Counted from the stretch's first letter, positions 1 to 7,811 are shown. The stretch: 15,815 nt of DNA from CAYONQ01 sp964405375 (GCA_964405375.1 CAYONQ010000067.1:1-15815); one strand, 5' to 3'. Notes: generated from the sequence alone by a model not told the origin. Program-made: numbers and translations.

Positions 1-2278
1 TGTGGCTTGCACTCAGACACGGGTCAGTTATAATGCTGCGTGATTTTCTCCTCGACGTCATCGCGTTGTGGCTTGCACTCAGACACGGGTCAGTTATAAT
101 TGGCCTTGATTAAGGCACCGCGATTGGCTCGTTGTGGCTTGCACTCAGACACGGGTCAGTTATAATGTTTTTTATTAAATATAGATACCGCATCCAGTTG
201 TGGCTTGCACTCAGACACGGGTCAGTTATAATGATTGACCGCCGAGGGCAAAGAAGTCGCCGGTTGTGGCTTGCACTCAGACACGGGTCAGTTATAATTC
301 GTATGCCTTTTATTACAGTCTTTGAGCCGTTGTGGCTTGCACTCAGACACGGGTCAGTTATAATTAAAACTTGATTTACCGTCTGACCGTGTTAGTTGTG
401 GCTTGCACTCAGACACGGGTCAGTTATAATTTTAGTTTCTGTGCATCACTCATTCGCTTGGTTGTGGCTTGCACTCAGACACGGGTCAGTTATAATCTCT
501 ACCAAAAACTCCACTACCCTACCCCCGTTGTGGCTTGCACTCAGACACGGGTCAGTTATAATCTTCAGCCATAGCCGGAGTCATAGGAACGTGTTGTGGC
601 TTGCACTCAGACACGGGTCAGTTATAATTTTACCAGCAATAAGCAACTGAAACCCGTCGTTGTGGCTTGCACTCAGACACGGGTCAGTTATAATGCCTTG
701 TCATTTATCAAGCTGTAATCGCAGGTTGTGGCTTGCACTCAGACACGGGTCAGTTATAATACCAATATCAAGGCCAGGGCCGCATAAGGTGTTGTGGCTT
801 GCACTCAGACACGGGTCAGTTATAATAAAACTTGGGGCGTGGGCCAGCAAAAGCAAGTTGTGGCTTGCACTCAGACACGGGTCAGTTATAATGCCTTGTC
901 ATTTATCAAGCTGTAATCGCAGGTTGTGGCTTGCACTCAGACACGGGTCAGTTATAATACCAATATCAAGGCCAGGGCCGCATAAGGTGTTGTGGCTTGC
1001 ACTCAGACACGGGTCAGTTATAATAAAACTTGGGGCGTGGGCCAGCAAAAGCAAGTTGTGGCTTGCACTCAGACACGGGTCAGTTATAATGGCACGGATA
1101 CATTCCCGCAAATTCAGGCGGTTGTGGCTTGCACTCAGACACGGGTCAGTTATAATCGGTTTGATTTTGCCCGACAGGACATCGCCGTTGTGGCTTGCAC
1201 TCAGACACGGGTCAGTTATAATGGCAACCGGTTACTTTACCAGCGGCCCTATGTTGTGGCTTGCACTCAGACACGGGTCAGTTATAATGCGGCTTTCCGG
1301 CACACCAAAAAGAGGCCGGTTGTGGCTTGCACTCAGACACGGGTCAGTTATAATACAAAAAGACCAGCGTATGGTCTTTGGCGAGTTGTGGCTTGCACTC
1401 AGACACGGGTCAGTTATAATAGAATACCGGCTCGGCAAGCGGCGATTATGGTTGTGGCTTGCACTCAGACACGGGTCAGTTATAATCCGCCTGTCGAAAT
1501 TCCTCTGGCAAACCATGTTGTGGCTTGCACTCAGACACGGGTCAGTTATAATCAACCGGCTGTCTATCTCAGGCTCAACGTTGTTGTGGCTTGCACTCAG
1601 ACACGGGTCAGTTATAATGCCGATCAAAAAGAGCAGTGGAGTCAGCTTGTTGTGGCTTGCACTCAGACACGGGTCAGTTATAATGAACAGTATGGGGACA
1701 GCACCGGCCACAGTGTTGTGGCTTGCACTCAGACACGGGTCAGTTATAATTGCTGAGGATTTGTCGTGGGCAGACATTAAGTTGTGGCTTGCACTCAGAC
1801 ACGGGTCAGTTATAATACCTCTTAAGTTTTCCTCTTCCGTTGTGAGGTTGTGGCTTGCACTCAGACACGGGTCAGTTATAATCAGAGCCCTTACCAGGAA
1901 GGAGAACGGTTAGTTGTGGCTTGCACTCAGACACGGGTCAGTTATAATTACCTCACCATTATATACAGCATCTAAAATGTTGTGGCTTGCACTCAGACAC
2001 GGGTCAGTTATAATGCACCACAAGGACACCACCATAGTCGAACAGTTGTGGCTTGCACTCAGACACGGGTCAGTTATAATTATAGTCGTGACCTACGGTG
2101 TCAAACATCAGTTGTGGCTTGCACTCAGACACGGGTCAGTTATAATAAACTCTATGAAGGTCTATCTCATCGAGGAGTTGTGGCTTGCACTCAGACACGG
2201 GTCAGTTATAATTCACTGTGGTGTTTGCGGCTGGTTCGAGTGGTTGTGGCTTGCACTCAGACACGGGTCAGTTATAAT
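1..2278 (+). CRISPR. Type II-C CRISPR array, 35 repeats / 34 spacers, truncated at left edge
   Basis: The first repeat is partial (1-34). Thirty-four complete 36-bp repeats then start at 65 and recur every 66 bp, the last at 2243-2278. All repeats look identical, including the last, and all spacers are 30 bp. The repeat begins GTTGTGG and ends TTATAAT, which resembles the Neisseria type II-C repeat (GTTGTAG...TACAAT). The anti-repeat in the tracrRNA at 7672-7707 fixes the orientation as plus strand. Three spacers occur twice (see separate entry), so 31 are distinct. Each repeat contains TTGCAC, 16 bp, then TATAAT, a likely internal promoter. The array is transcribed towards cas2, opposite to the cas genes. 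The left end is outside the window, so the leader side cannot be fixed from here. Confidence 0.98.
695..1090 (+). repeat. Tandem duplication of three spacer-repeat units in the array
   Basis: The block 695-892 (three spacers with their following repeats, 198 bp) is repeated without visible change at 893-1090. The spacers begin GCCTTGTC, ACCAATATC and AAAACTTGGG, and appear in the same order in both copies. Independent re-acquisition of three spacers in order is implausible, so this is most simply a duplication by recombination or slippage between identical repeats. Confidence 0.95.
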
Positions 2279-2282
2279 AGTA

Positions 2283-2319
2283 AGCCCGCAAGCCCTTGTC
2301 GTCTAAGGACTTGCGGGCT
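2283..2319. repeat. Strong hairpin between array end and cas2
   Basis: AGCCCGCAAG at 2283-2292 pairs perfectly with CTTGCGGGCT at 2310-2319. CCTT/AAGG (2294-2297 with 2305-2308) extends the stem across one mismatch to a 7-nt loop. It starts five bases after the last repeat and ends eight bases before the end of cas2. Neither strand has a T-run after it, so it is not a classical intrinsic terminator. It could end or insulate convergent transcription from the array and the cas operon, or mark the array boundary. It could also be one of the small palindromic repeats common in this window. Confidence 0.7.
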
Positions 2320-2326
2320 CAAAATG

Positions 2327-2656
2327 CTAAAATAATTCGAGCTGTTGGGGTGCTGGAGGGGCCGGTTTCCGCATTTTTCCCCAGAAAGTCTGCATTCGGC
2401 CAAACTGTTTGTCGGTAACCGTAATAAGCCGAATCTCCCCATCCGGCGGCAAAAAAACTTTAACCCTTCCATAATGAACATCCGCATTTTCCTCGCTCGC
2501 ACAGTGCCTCACATACACCGAGTATTGTAGCATACTAAAGCCGTTTTTTAAAAGATTTTTTCGAAAATGTGTGTAATCTTTCCGCGCCTTTTTCGTATCC
2601 GTCGGCAAATCGAACATCGTAAATATCCACATCGCTCTATACCCACTCAGTATCAT
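2327..2656 (-). CDS. cas2: CRISPR-associated endoribonuclease Cas2
   Basis: Cas2 forms the dimeric core of the Cas1-Cas2 spacer integration complex. The protein has the ferredoxin-like Cas2 start, a first beta strand reading MWIFTMFDLPT with the conserved Asp, followed by the helix KKARKDYTHFRKNLLKNGF and the strand MLQYSVYVRHC. This pattern is typical of type II Cas2. Length is about 109 residues, normal for the family. I chose the ATG at 2656 (MILSGYRAMW), because the upstream ATG at 2668 directly abuts a dispersed GTCATTCCCGC repeat and adds only four unconserved residues. It is the last gene of cas9-cas1-cas2, 108 bp after cas1, with repeat-derived sequence filling the gap. The C-terminal tail is Pro/Ala rich and ends QQLELF. 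Confidence 0.95.
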   Translation of the reverse strand: MILSGYRAMWIFTMFDLPTDTKKARKDYTHFRKNLLKNGFSMLQYSVYVRHCASEENADVHYGRVKVFLPPDGEIRLITVTDKQFGRMQTFWGKMRKPAPPAPQQLELF

Positions 2657-2670
2657 AATGCCGCCCATCC

Positions 2671-2697
2671 GTCATTCCCGCGCAAGCGGGAACCCAG
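2671..2697. repeat. Dispersed GTCATTCCCGC palindromic repeat
   Basis: TTCCCGC (2675-2681) and GCGGGAA (2686-2692) form a perfect 7-bp stem with a GCAA tetraloop, preceded by GTCA. This motif is a familiar intergenic repeat in many bacterial genomes. It sits directly upstream of cas2. Further on, 2741-2764 carries a second repeat type built from CTCTGTG units that reaches the cas1 stop codon. Confidence 0.75.
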
Positions 2698-2764
2698 ACC
2701 TTTATCCTACGTCAATCTGTGTCTGAATTATCTATATCCTCTGTGCCCTCTGTGCTCTCTGTGG

Positions 2765-3748
2765 CTACATTTCCGGTAAATCTATCTCTTTTTGCTCACC
2801 CGCAAACACTCGCTGCAAGCTCGCCGCCGTCCGATGAAGCCCCACCATCAAAGGCCCTTTGAATCCGCCGATGTTCACTTCCTCATACAATACCTCAAGC
2901 AGTTTTGCCTTAATCGGCTGCGAAAGCTCATCCGGCACACCCTCTTGCTCACATATCTCACGAACCTTCGCCTCGACAAACCCTCTGAACGGCTCTAATA
3001 CATCGTCCGCTAAGCAAAACGCATTGTAGCGATTCCGGTGATGAATCCCCAAAGAAGGCAGCAACCCCGCCGAGCATAGCGCCCTCGCAACCGCCGCCCG
3101 CATCACCATATAACCGTAGTTCAACAAGTTATTCGGCGGTTGTCCGTCTATGTCCCTGTGAAAAGTTGTCATTCCGAGCGAAACTTGTCCTGAGCTTGTC
3201 GAAGGAGTCGAGGAATCTGTTAAATATGCAAGGTAGGCTGGCCAATACTTCCTGCTCACCTGCGCCTCGATATTGTCCGGGTCACCGCTGCGAACCCGCT
3301 CCCGCAGCGCCATCAACGCTTTATAAATGTCACTGTCGGCCCCGGCCAATTTCGCCTGATGTTTAATCTTCGCCCGGATTATCTGCTTCCACAATCTTTT
3401 CTTTACTGGCTCTTTCGCCTCGATTTGTTGCCTGAAGCGTTCCGTTTGAAGGGTGTTACTTTCGATAGGAAGCAGCATCCCCGCCGGGTGATGGTCGCCT
3501 CCGCACAGAACAACCACTGCGCCCTTTTCTAAAAGCTCTGTGAAAACAGAGTGTGTGTACGTTGTCCCCCGATGGTCAACTAATAGTACGCCTATATCTT
3601 CGCATGGAATACTTCTCTCTTCACCGCCTGCCCTCAATTGCTGCTCACTTTGCTTTCCTGTTGAGGGTCTCTGCTTGACAACCAACTGCCCGTAGCGAAC
3701 ACTCAGGTACGCCCCCGCCTTACTTATCTCGACAATCTTCTTTATCAT
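2765..3748 (-). CDS. cas1: CRISPR-associated integrase Cas1 (type II)
   Basis: Cas1 is the metal-dependent integrase that inserts new spacers together with Cas2. Numbering from the upstream GTG at 3754, candidate metal ligands are Glu163 (in NIEAQVSRKYW), His238/His239 (in LGIHHRNRYNAFCLADD) and Asp250/Asp251 with Glu254, all in expected order. NNLLNYGYMVMRAAVARAL is the conserved helix before the active-site His. I prefer the ATG at 3748 (327 residues), because AGGGGG lies five bases upstream; the GTG adds two residues. Two features are odd. Residues about 179-196 are encoded by a dispersed repeat (3168-3218), and the last residues overlap the CTCTGTG-type repeat. GC content looks far higher than in cas9. 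It lies between cas9 and cas2 in the operon. Confidence 0.96.
   Translation of the reverse strand: MIKKIVEISKAGAYLSVRYGQLVVKQRPSTGKQSEQQLRAGGEERSIPCEDIGVLLVDHRGTTYTHSVFTELLEKGAVVVLCGGDHHPAGMLLPIESNTLQTERFRQQIEAKEPVKKRLWKQIIRAKIKHQAKLAGADSDIYKALMALRERVRSGDPDNIEAQVSRKYWPAYLAYLTDSSTPSTSSGQVSLGMTTFHRDIDGQPPNNLLNYGYMVMRAAVARALCSAGLLPSLGIHHRNRYNAFCLADDVLEPFRGFVEAKVREICEQEGVPDELSQPIKAKLLEVLYEEVNIGGFKGPLMVGLHRTAASLQRVFAGEQKEIDLPEM
3168..3218. repeat. Dispersed repeat embedded in frame within cas1
   Basis: This 51-bp stretch starts GTCATTCCGAGCG, contains TCCTGAGCTTGTCGAAGGA, and ends GAGGAATCT. It is a composite of the same GTCATTC...GAATCT repeat type seen at 3793-3818 and 12471-12497. Its length is a multiple of three and it adds no stop in the cas1 frame. 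It encodes DSSTPSTSSGQVSLGMT between the conserved YWPAY and FHRDIDG segments. Confidence 0.85.
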
Positions 3749-3792
3749 TACCACCCCCTGTGTTTAGCAGTCGCCGGCACGGCGACCTTGCT

Positions 3793-3818
3793 GTCATTCT
3801 GAGCGTAGCGAAGAATCT
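3793..3818. repeat. Dispersed GTCATTCTGAGCG...GAATCT repeat
   Basis: This copy lies in the 246-bp gap between cas9 and cas1. It is the reverse complement, with one difference, of the copy at 12471-12497. The rest of the gap (3755-3994) holds no ORF I can support. It contains a GC-rich inverted stretch near 3769-3785 (GTCGCCG...CGGCGAC) and runs of C-rich sequence, but no clear promoter for cas1. Confidence 0.75.
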
Positions 3819-3994
3819 AAAAAAAATTATTAGACCCAACGCGCCTCTGCATATCGCCTATGTTATCGGCAGGAACCCCCTTACCCTTAACCCCCTTTTA
3901 ATCATTCGCCGGAAATATCCGCCCTAACGGGTCAACTGTTACCTTACGTCCATTGAATTGGCTTGCCTGCCGTCTTATCAGAGTAGATTCTTTA

Positions 3995-6900
3995 TCAATT
4001 TTTCACCAACACTTTCACTTCACCAAGTGGTGAAATTTTCACTTTTTCCGGCACGCAGTCTTTATCGAATATTATATTTTGTCGTAACTTATCCGGCACC
4101 AAAGGAACATCCTCACGAAGTTTTACACCTTTGCTTGCAGGATTTGCATCTGTGTGTTTTGTAAAGTGAATTGATTTACTGGGATCTATTTTAAATACAA
4201 CAAAATAATTAGCTTCTTGGGTATCAGGATGTTTCATATGCACAACTTCACCCCTTGCAAGAGACATTACAAACTTGCCGTTTTTATTTTCATTCTTGTC
4301 AACGATTGGCTTTTTATCTGTTCTAACTCGTTTTGCTGCATCAAAGTTGGTAATTACCTCTCCAACCCATTTGCCTTTGTTGTTTTCTCTTATTTCAATG
4401 TGGTGGTTATTTTGTGTTTGGTAAACGCGCAACGATTTATAGTTATTATCCTTTACGATTTTACCAGTTTCAAAGTTAAAACTTTTTCTTGGAATTTCTA
4501 CAACTTCATTCAATTTCCAAAGCACTCTTACTTTTCGAACAGGTGTGCCGTTTATAATAAGCCCGTTTTCTTTAATGTATGCTTTTGCTTTTCCCATGTC
4601 TGCAAAATTATGCACCCTGAGCCAGTCGCGTATTTTGTCCCTTAATTCTATATCTCTGATAACGCCGGATTTTGCTGGCGGCACATCTTCGAGAGACAGC
4701 ATCTTTTTTCGTATAGCTTTTTTCTCCGGTTTCGTGGTCAAATATTTATATTCCTCTTTTAATTTGTCCCAGCCATCCGGCATACGTAAATGGTTTTGTT
4801 TTATTCCTGCAGCAGGAATACTTTTTATGTACATTCCCTCTTTTAGTATAGGATTTCCGTCTTCGTTTATTTTTACATCGCCTTTTTTAATACCCTTTTT
4901 CTCATCATCTTTTTTATGCTTTTCATAAATCACAGCCGGGCCATAAATTGTGTCTTTATGCAGATAACCGGCAATTTGTTTATTGTAAGCCCTGTGGGAA
5001 ACTTTCAGTTTTTTATATTCCTCTGCAAGCTGTTCGCTAAATCCTTCCCATGGCTGTTCAACGGTTTTCCAGTCGGGTTCTATCCTCTTATTTTCTTTCT
5101 GCTTTTCAAAATCGATAAAGGACTGTTTTATTTTCGGCAGGCACTGCGTTGTCATAGCTATTATCGCCGCATCAACTGCGTGATGCCTGTGGTCACCCCT
5201 GTTTTTTCTCCCTTTTTCACTCCGTTCGCCATCTTCATCAAAAAATAATCCCCAGTCTCTTCTAAGTATTCCGGTATAATCGCCTCTCGAAGCAAAAACA
5301 TATCTTTTGCCTCTGTCTTCACTACCGTACAAAACTTTGTTTATCCAATCGCTTGTCTGCGTTGCCGCATAAGCAGTTGAACGAAGTTGTTCTTCAGTAA
5401 AACCTTCTTTGGGTGTTTTGCGGTGAAGGTTTTCCCATTTCGCGTTATCCACCATATCAACATTATCCTTTGTTATGACACGCTGGCTCTTTTTACTCTC
5501 TTCCTTTTTCCCCTTTTTACTCTTCTGTAAGTGTTTGAATCTTAGCTCTAATTTTCTGAAATCTTCTTTACTTAACCAGTCTATCGGCGTTCTATTGCCT
5601 TTACCCTGATTAGCTGTTGAAAAGCATAAAACCAAATTATTCATACCATTATTGCCACCTTTACTTCTTGGTACGATATGGTCAATTTCAAGCCCGCTTC
5701 CATCGGCTGCCATTACATCAGTTATAGTTATACCCGAATAAGCACACATTTCTCTCTGTTGCCTGCATAACCTGACACGTTGTATTGCTCTTTCTCTTTG
5801 GGTAATCGTTATACCGAGAGCTTTAAGATTATGTGTTTCAATGATTCCATCTTTAAGAGCCTTAATCGCTTTGTTTTTTTGTATTTCTTTTGCAATAACC
5901 TTTTCAGTCTGTCTTGCTTCTCTGGCAAGTTCTATTACTACTCTATCGGGACGACCGTTTTGCTTGATGTATTCCATCAAATGCTTTCTAACCTCGTGAA
6001 TACTTTTTCTGACAACCGGATTAGAAATCCCCTCTGATACAGGAGGTAATATATTTGGGTGTTTTTCCTGAAAATGTCTGATTCGCTTATCTACTACGAC
6101 TTCTTTGGTCGAGTATCTTCGTCTTGTTAAGTCGTCCGCACCGTTTGAGGCATCTTCGGCAAACATATTTCTTGCCTCTGTTACACTCCAGCCGTCTCTT
6201 AAATACGGCAATAGATTTTTAATTGCTTTTCTTGAAAGATTTACTCTTTCGGATTTCTTGGGTCTTTTTTTCCAGGCAGAGATAAAATCTTCGACTTGTT
6301 TACCATCCAAACCCCACCATTTTTTACAACCTGTCCTTATTTTACTTTCATCAGATTCTTCATTCGGATCAAATTTCAATATCGCTTTATTTGCAGATTC
6401 CTTTTTTTTGTCATCAAATGTTGCCCAAATATCCTCACCAATAGCTCCACAAACTATTTGAGAATAAAACCAATCACCATTTACGGTAAATTTATCCCCG
6501 TCAGTGTTTAGTGTGTAATGTGTTTTCTCTGCACCTTTATCTATTCCTAACGCTTTTCTTATCGTGCTCTCGGAAGCTGTTTTTTGTTTTCTGACAGCAT
6601 TTATAACTTTTGGTCTTTCTTTATCGTCTAATTTTCTGCTTGCTTCCATTGGTGGAGTAATACGGATAGTATTAACGCTTGTAAGAACCAAAAATTCCTG
6701 TGCATACATATCTGCCTTGGGGCACTTCATATCCGTTGGCTCTAAATCGCATCTTCCGAGTGTTCCGAGATTCCAGTACGCCTTTCTCTGGCTAAACAAT
6801 ACGCCTTGACATCTCCATGTATTAGTTTTTTGCAGATTATAAATTTCTTTTTTGACTTCATCTGTTAGTTGTTCTGCAAGTTGTCCGCCTAAACTTTTTT

Positions 6901-7591
6901 GTGTTTCCCAAATTTTCAGAAATTCTGCAAGTATCATATGCCTGTCAGCCACAAATTCAGATTCTTTTTCACCAAAGGCATCGGCCCTGTTTCTAACTCT
7001 GTCATTTCTTATTTTATTGTTTGTCGTGGTAGTTTTTCTGTTTTCATATTCTATTGCTACAAGTTCACCGAATGTTTCGGCACTTTTTTGCGTCATTATC
7101 GCCTTGGTGTATTCGACAGTTCCGGGTGTTTCCGTTGGGTCCTTTTTCTTTTTTTTGCTGTTTTCTGTTTCTTCTGTTTCTTCTGGTTCTTCATCGAACC
7201 ACCATGCTCCGCGTCTTTGTGCCAGATGGAGCAGGATTCTTCCAAATTCGTATTCATCAGTTAATTCTCTATGTAGAGCATCTTTTCTTAAAATCCACGG
7301 ATTGAGATTTTGCCATTCTTGAAGTTTGTTTTTTTCTGTTGGTATCCAGTTCTTTTTGATGAGATATTGGCGAAGTCGTCTTTTAAGTTTTGCTCGTCTT
7401 TCGATTGAGCGTCTTTGCTGTCTTTGTGAGCGCCGTGCTTGATTTTTTGGCGCTCCTCTTTTGTCTGTTTGTTCCTCCACTCCTGCTGGGAAAACACTTA
7501 CCCCCATCCTTATTAAACGCCTCTCTAAATCAACTGCAGCAGACCCGACCGAATTGCTCCCGATATCCAGCCCGAGTGTGTAAAAGCTCAT
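3995..7591 (-). CDS. cas9: Cas9 RNA-guided endonuclease, type II-C, catalytically intact
   Basis: Cas9 cuts DNA matching the crRNA using HNH and RuvC nuclease sites, guided by crRNA:tracrRNA. RuvC-I is LGLDIGSNSVGSA with Asp9. An arginine-rich bridge helix follows at about residues 50-78. RuvC-II is VVIELAREAR with Glu554. HNH is EIDHIVPRSKGG with Asp637/His638 and Asn661. RuvC-III is HHAVDAA with His804 and Asp807. These align with SpCas9 D10, E762, H840, N863, H983 and D986. At 1198 residues it is longer than well-studied II-C enzymes (about 980-1080), partly through a Glu/Lys-rich insert near 136-160 and an extended C-terminal PAM-interacting region. The start is well set: AGGAG lies seven bases before ATG. 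Absence of csn2 and cas4 supports II-C. The gene is strongly AT-rich compared with cas1 and cas2. Confidence 0.98.
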   Translation of the reverse strand: MSFYTLGLDIGSNSVGSAAVDLERRLIRMGVSVFPAGVEEQTDKRGAPKNQARRSQRQQRRSIERRAKLKRRLRQYLIKKNWIPTEKNKLQEWQNLNPWILRKDALHRELTDEYEFGRILLHLAQRRGAWWFDEEPEETEETENSKKKKKDPTETPGTVEYTKAIMTQKSAETFGELVAIEYENRKTTTTNNKIRNDRVRNRADAFGEKESEFVADRHMILAEFLKIWETQKSLGGQLAEQLTDEVKKEIYNLQKTNTWRCQGVLFSQRKAYWNLGTLGRCDLEPTDMKCPKADMYAQEFLVLTSVNTIRITPPMEASRKLDDKERPKVINAVRKQKTASESTIRKALGIDKGAEKTHYTLNTDGDKFTVNGDWFYSQIVCGAIGEDIWATFDDKKKESANKAILKFDPNEESDESKIRTGCKKWWGLDGKQVEDFISAWKKRPKKSERVNLSRKAIKNLLPYLRDGWSVTEARNMFAEDASNGADDLTRRRYSTKEVVVDKRIRHFQEKHPNILPPVSEGISNPVVRKSIHEVRKHLMEYIKQNGRPDRVVIELAREARQTEKVIAKEIQKNKAIKALKDGIIETHNLKALGITITQRERAIQRVRLCRQQREMCAYSGITITDVMAADGSGLEIDHIVPRSKGGNNGMNNLVLCFSTANQGKGNRTPIDWLSKEDFRKLELRFKHLQKSKKGKKEESKKSQRVITKDNVDMVDNAKWENLHRKTPKEGFTEEQLRSTAYAATQTSDWINKVLYGSEDRGKRYVFASRGDYTGILRRDWGLFFDEDGERSEKGRKNRGDHRHHAVDAAIIAMTTQCLPKIKQSFIDFEKQKENKRIEPDWKTVEQPWEGFSEQLAEEYKKLKVSHRAYNKQIAGYLHKDTIYGPAVIYEKHKKDDEKKGIKKGDVKINEDGNPILKEGMYIKSIPAAGIKQNHLRMPDGWDKLKEEYKYLTTKPEKKAIRKKMLSLEDVPPAKSGVIRDIELRDKIRDWLRVHNFADMGKAKAYIKENGLIINGTPVRKVRVLWKLNEVVEIPRKSFNFETGKIVKDNNYKSLRVYQTQNNHHIEIRENNKGKWVGEVITNFDAAKRVRTDKKPIVDKNENKNGKFVMSLARGEVVHMKHPDTQEANYFVVFKIDPSKSIHFTKHTDANPASKGVKLREDVPLVPDKLRQNIIFDKDCVPEKVKISPLGEVKVLVKN

Positions 7592-7634
7592 AATACATCT
7601 CCTAAAACTGGTTACAAATTTTTTTATTTTTTTC

Positions 7635-7664
7635 TTGACTAATCTCCGTCCTATACGCTATTAT
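7635..7664 (+). promoter_or_regulatory. Predicted tracrRNA promoter
   Basis: TTGACT at 7635-7640 and TATTAT at 7659-7664 are separated by 18 bp, a good sigma-70-type match. The predicted start, six to seven bases downstream, falls at about 7671, exactly where the anti-repeat begins. This makes a transcript that starts at the anti-repeat very plausible. Confidence 0.75.
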
Positions 7665-7671
7665 TTTATCA

Positions 7672-7677
7672 ATTATA
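7672..7677 (-). promoter_or_regulatory. Possible cas9 -10 element inside the anti-repeat
   Basis: On the minus strand the anti-repeat reads like a repeat and keeps its terminal TATAAT, about 80 bp upstream of the cas9 ATG. The position matching the repeat's TTGCAC -35 reads AAACAC here, so any promoter would rely on the -10 alone. It would start near 7665, on top of the tracrRNA -10. Confidence 0.35.
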
Positions 7678-7747
7678 ACTGACCCGTGTCTGTGTGTTTT
7701 CCACAATAAGATGAAAAATTCGCAGGCACCTGCCTTCGGGCGACCAA

Positions 7748-7788
7748 CCGCAGCATATGTAACCCATGTCCTGTGGCTTTTTTATTTT
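7748..7788 (+). terminator. Intrinsic terminator of tracrRNA
   Basis: CCGCAG (7748-7753) pairs with CTGTGG (7771-7776, one G-U), and inner ATATG pairs with CATGT around a TAACC loop. CTTTTTTATTTT follows directly. Stem plus T-run is a clear Rho-independent terminator and also supplies the 3' hairpin of the tracrRNA. Confidence 0.85.
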
Positions 7789-7811
7789 GCCGTGCTTGTC
7801 ATAACAAGTAG

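Larger units (their letters stand above)
7671..7788 (+). ncRNA. tracrRNA
   Basis: The anti-repeat (7672-7707) aligns without gaps to the reverse complement of the 36-bp repeat. The first 21 positions are identical, then five mismatches fall in 7693-7700, and CCACAA matches again. This gives an upper stem of 21 bp, an internal loop, and a lower stem of crRNA GUUGUGG with CCACAAU. CACAATAAG just after the anti-repeat matches the equivalent Neisseria tracrRNA segment (ACAATAAG). The tail contains a small GCC-TTCG-GGC hairpin (7732-7741) and a terminator hairpin ending in T6. Predicted length is about 115 nt. It is divergent from cas9, which starts 80 bp away on the other strand, and shares the array's orientation. 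Confidence 0.93.

Noticed and set aside
1..2278. Self-targeting spacers against the rest of this window
   Set aside because: Reading by eye, I found no spacer with more than a short chance match elsewhere in the window; a full search could still find one.
132..2335. Long ORFs through the CRISPR array on both strands, with a 22-residue periodic protein (WLALRHGSVI units)
   Set aside because: The 66-bp unit is a multiple of three and the repeat lacks stops in those frames, so open frames arise automatically. They are not genes.
2272..2502. Minus-strand ORF of 76 codons overlapping cas2
   Set aside because: It is an alternative frame of cas2 running into the hairpin and last repeat.
4217..7593. 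Many ORFs of 60-156 codons on the plus strand opposite cas9
   Set aside because: They are antisense shadows of an AT-rich, Lys-rich gene, with Phe/Ser-rich translations and no family features.
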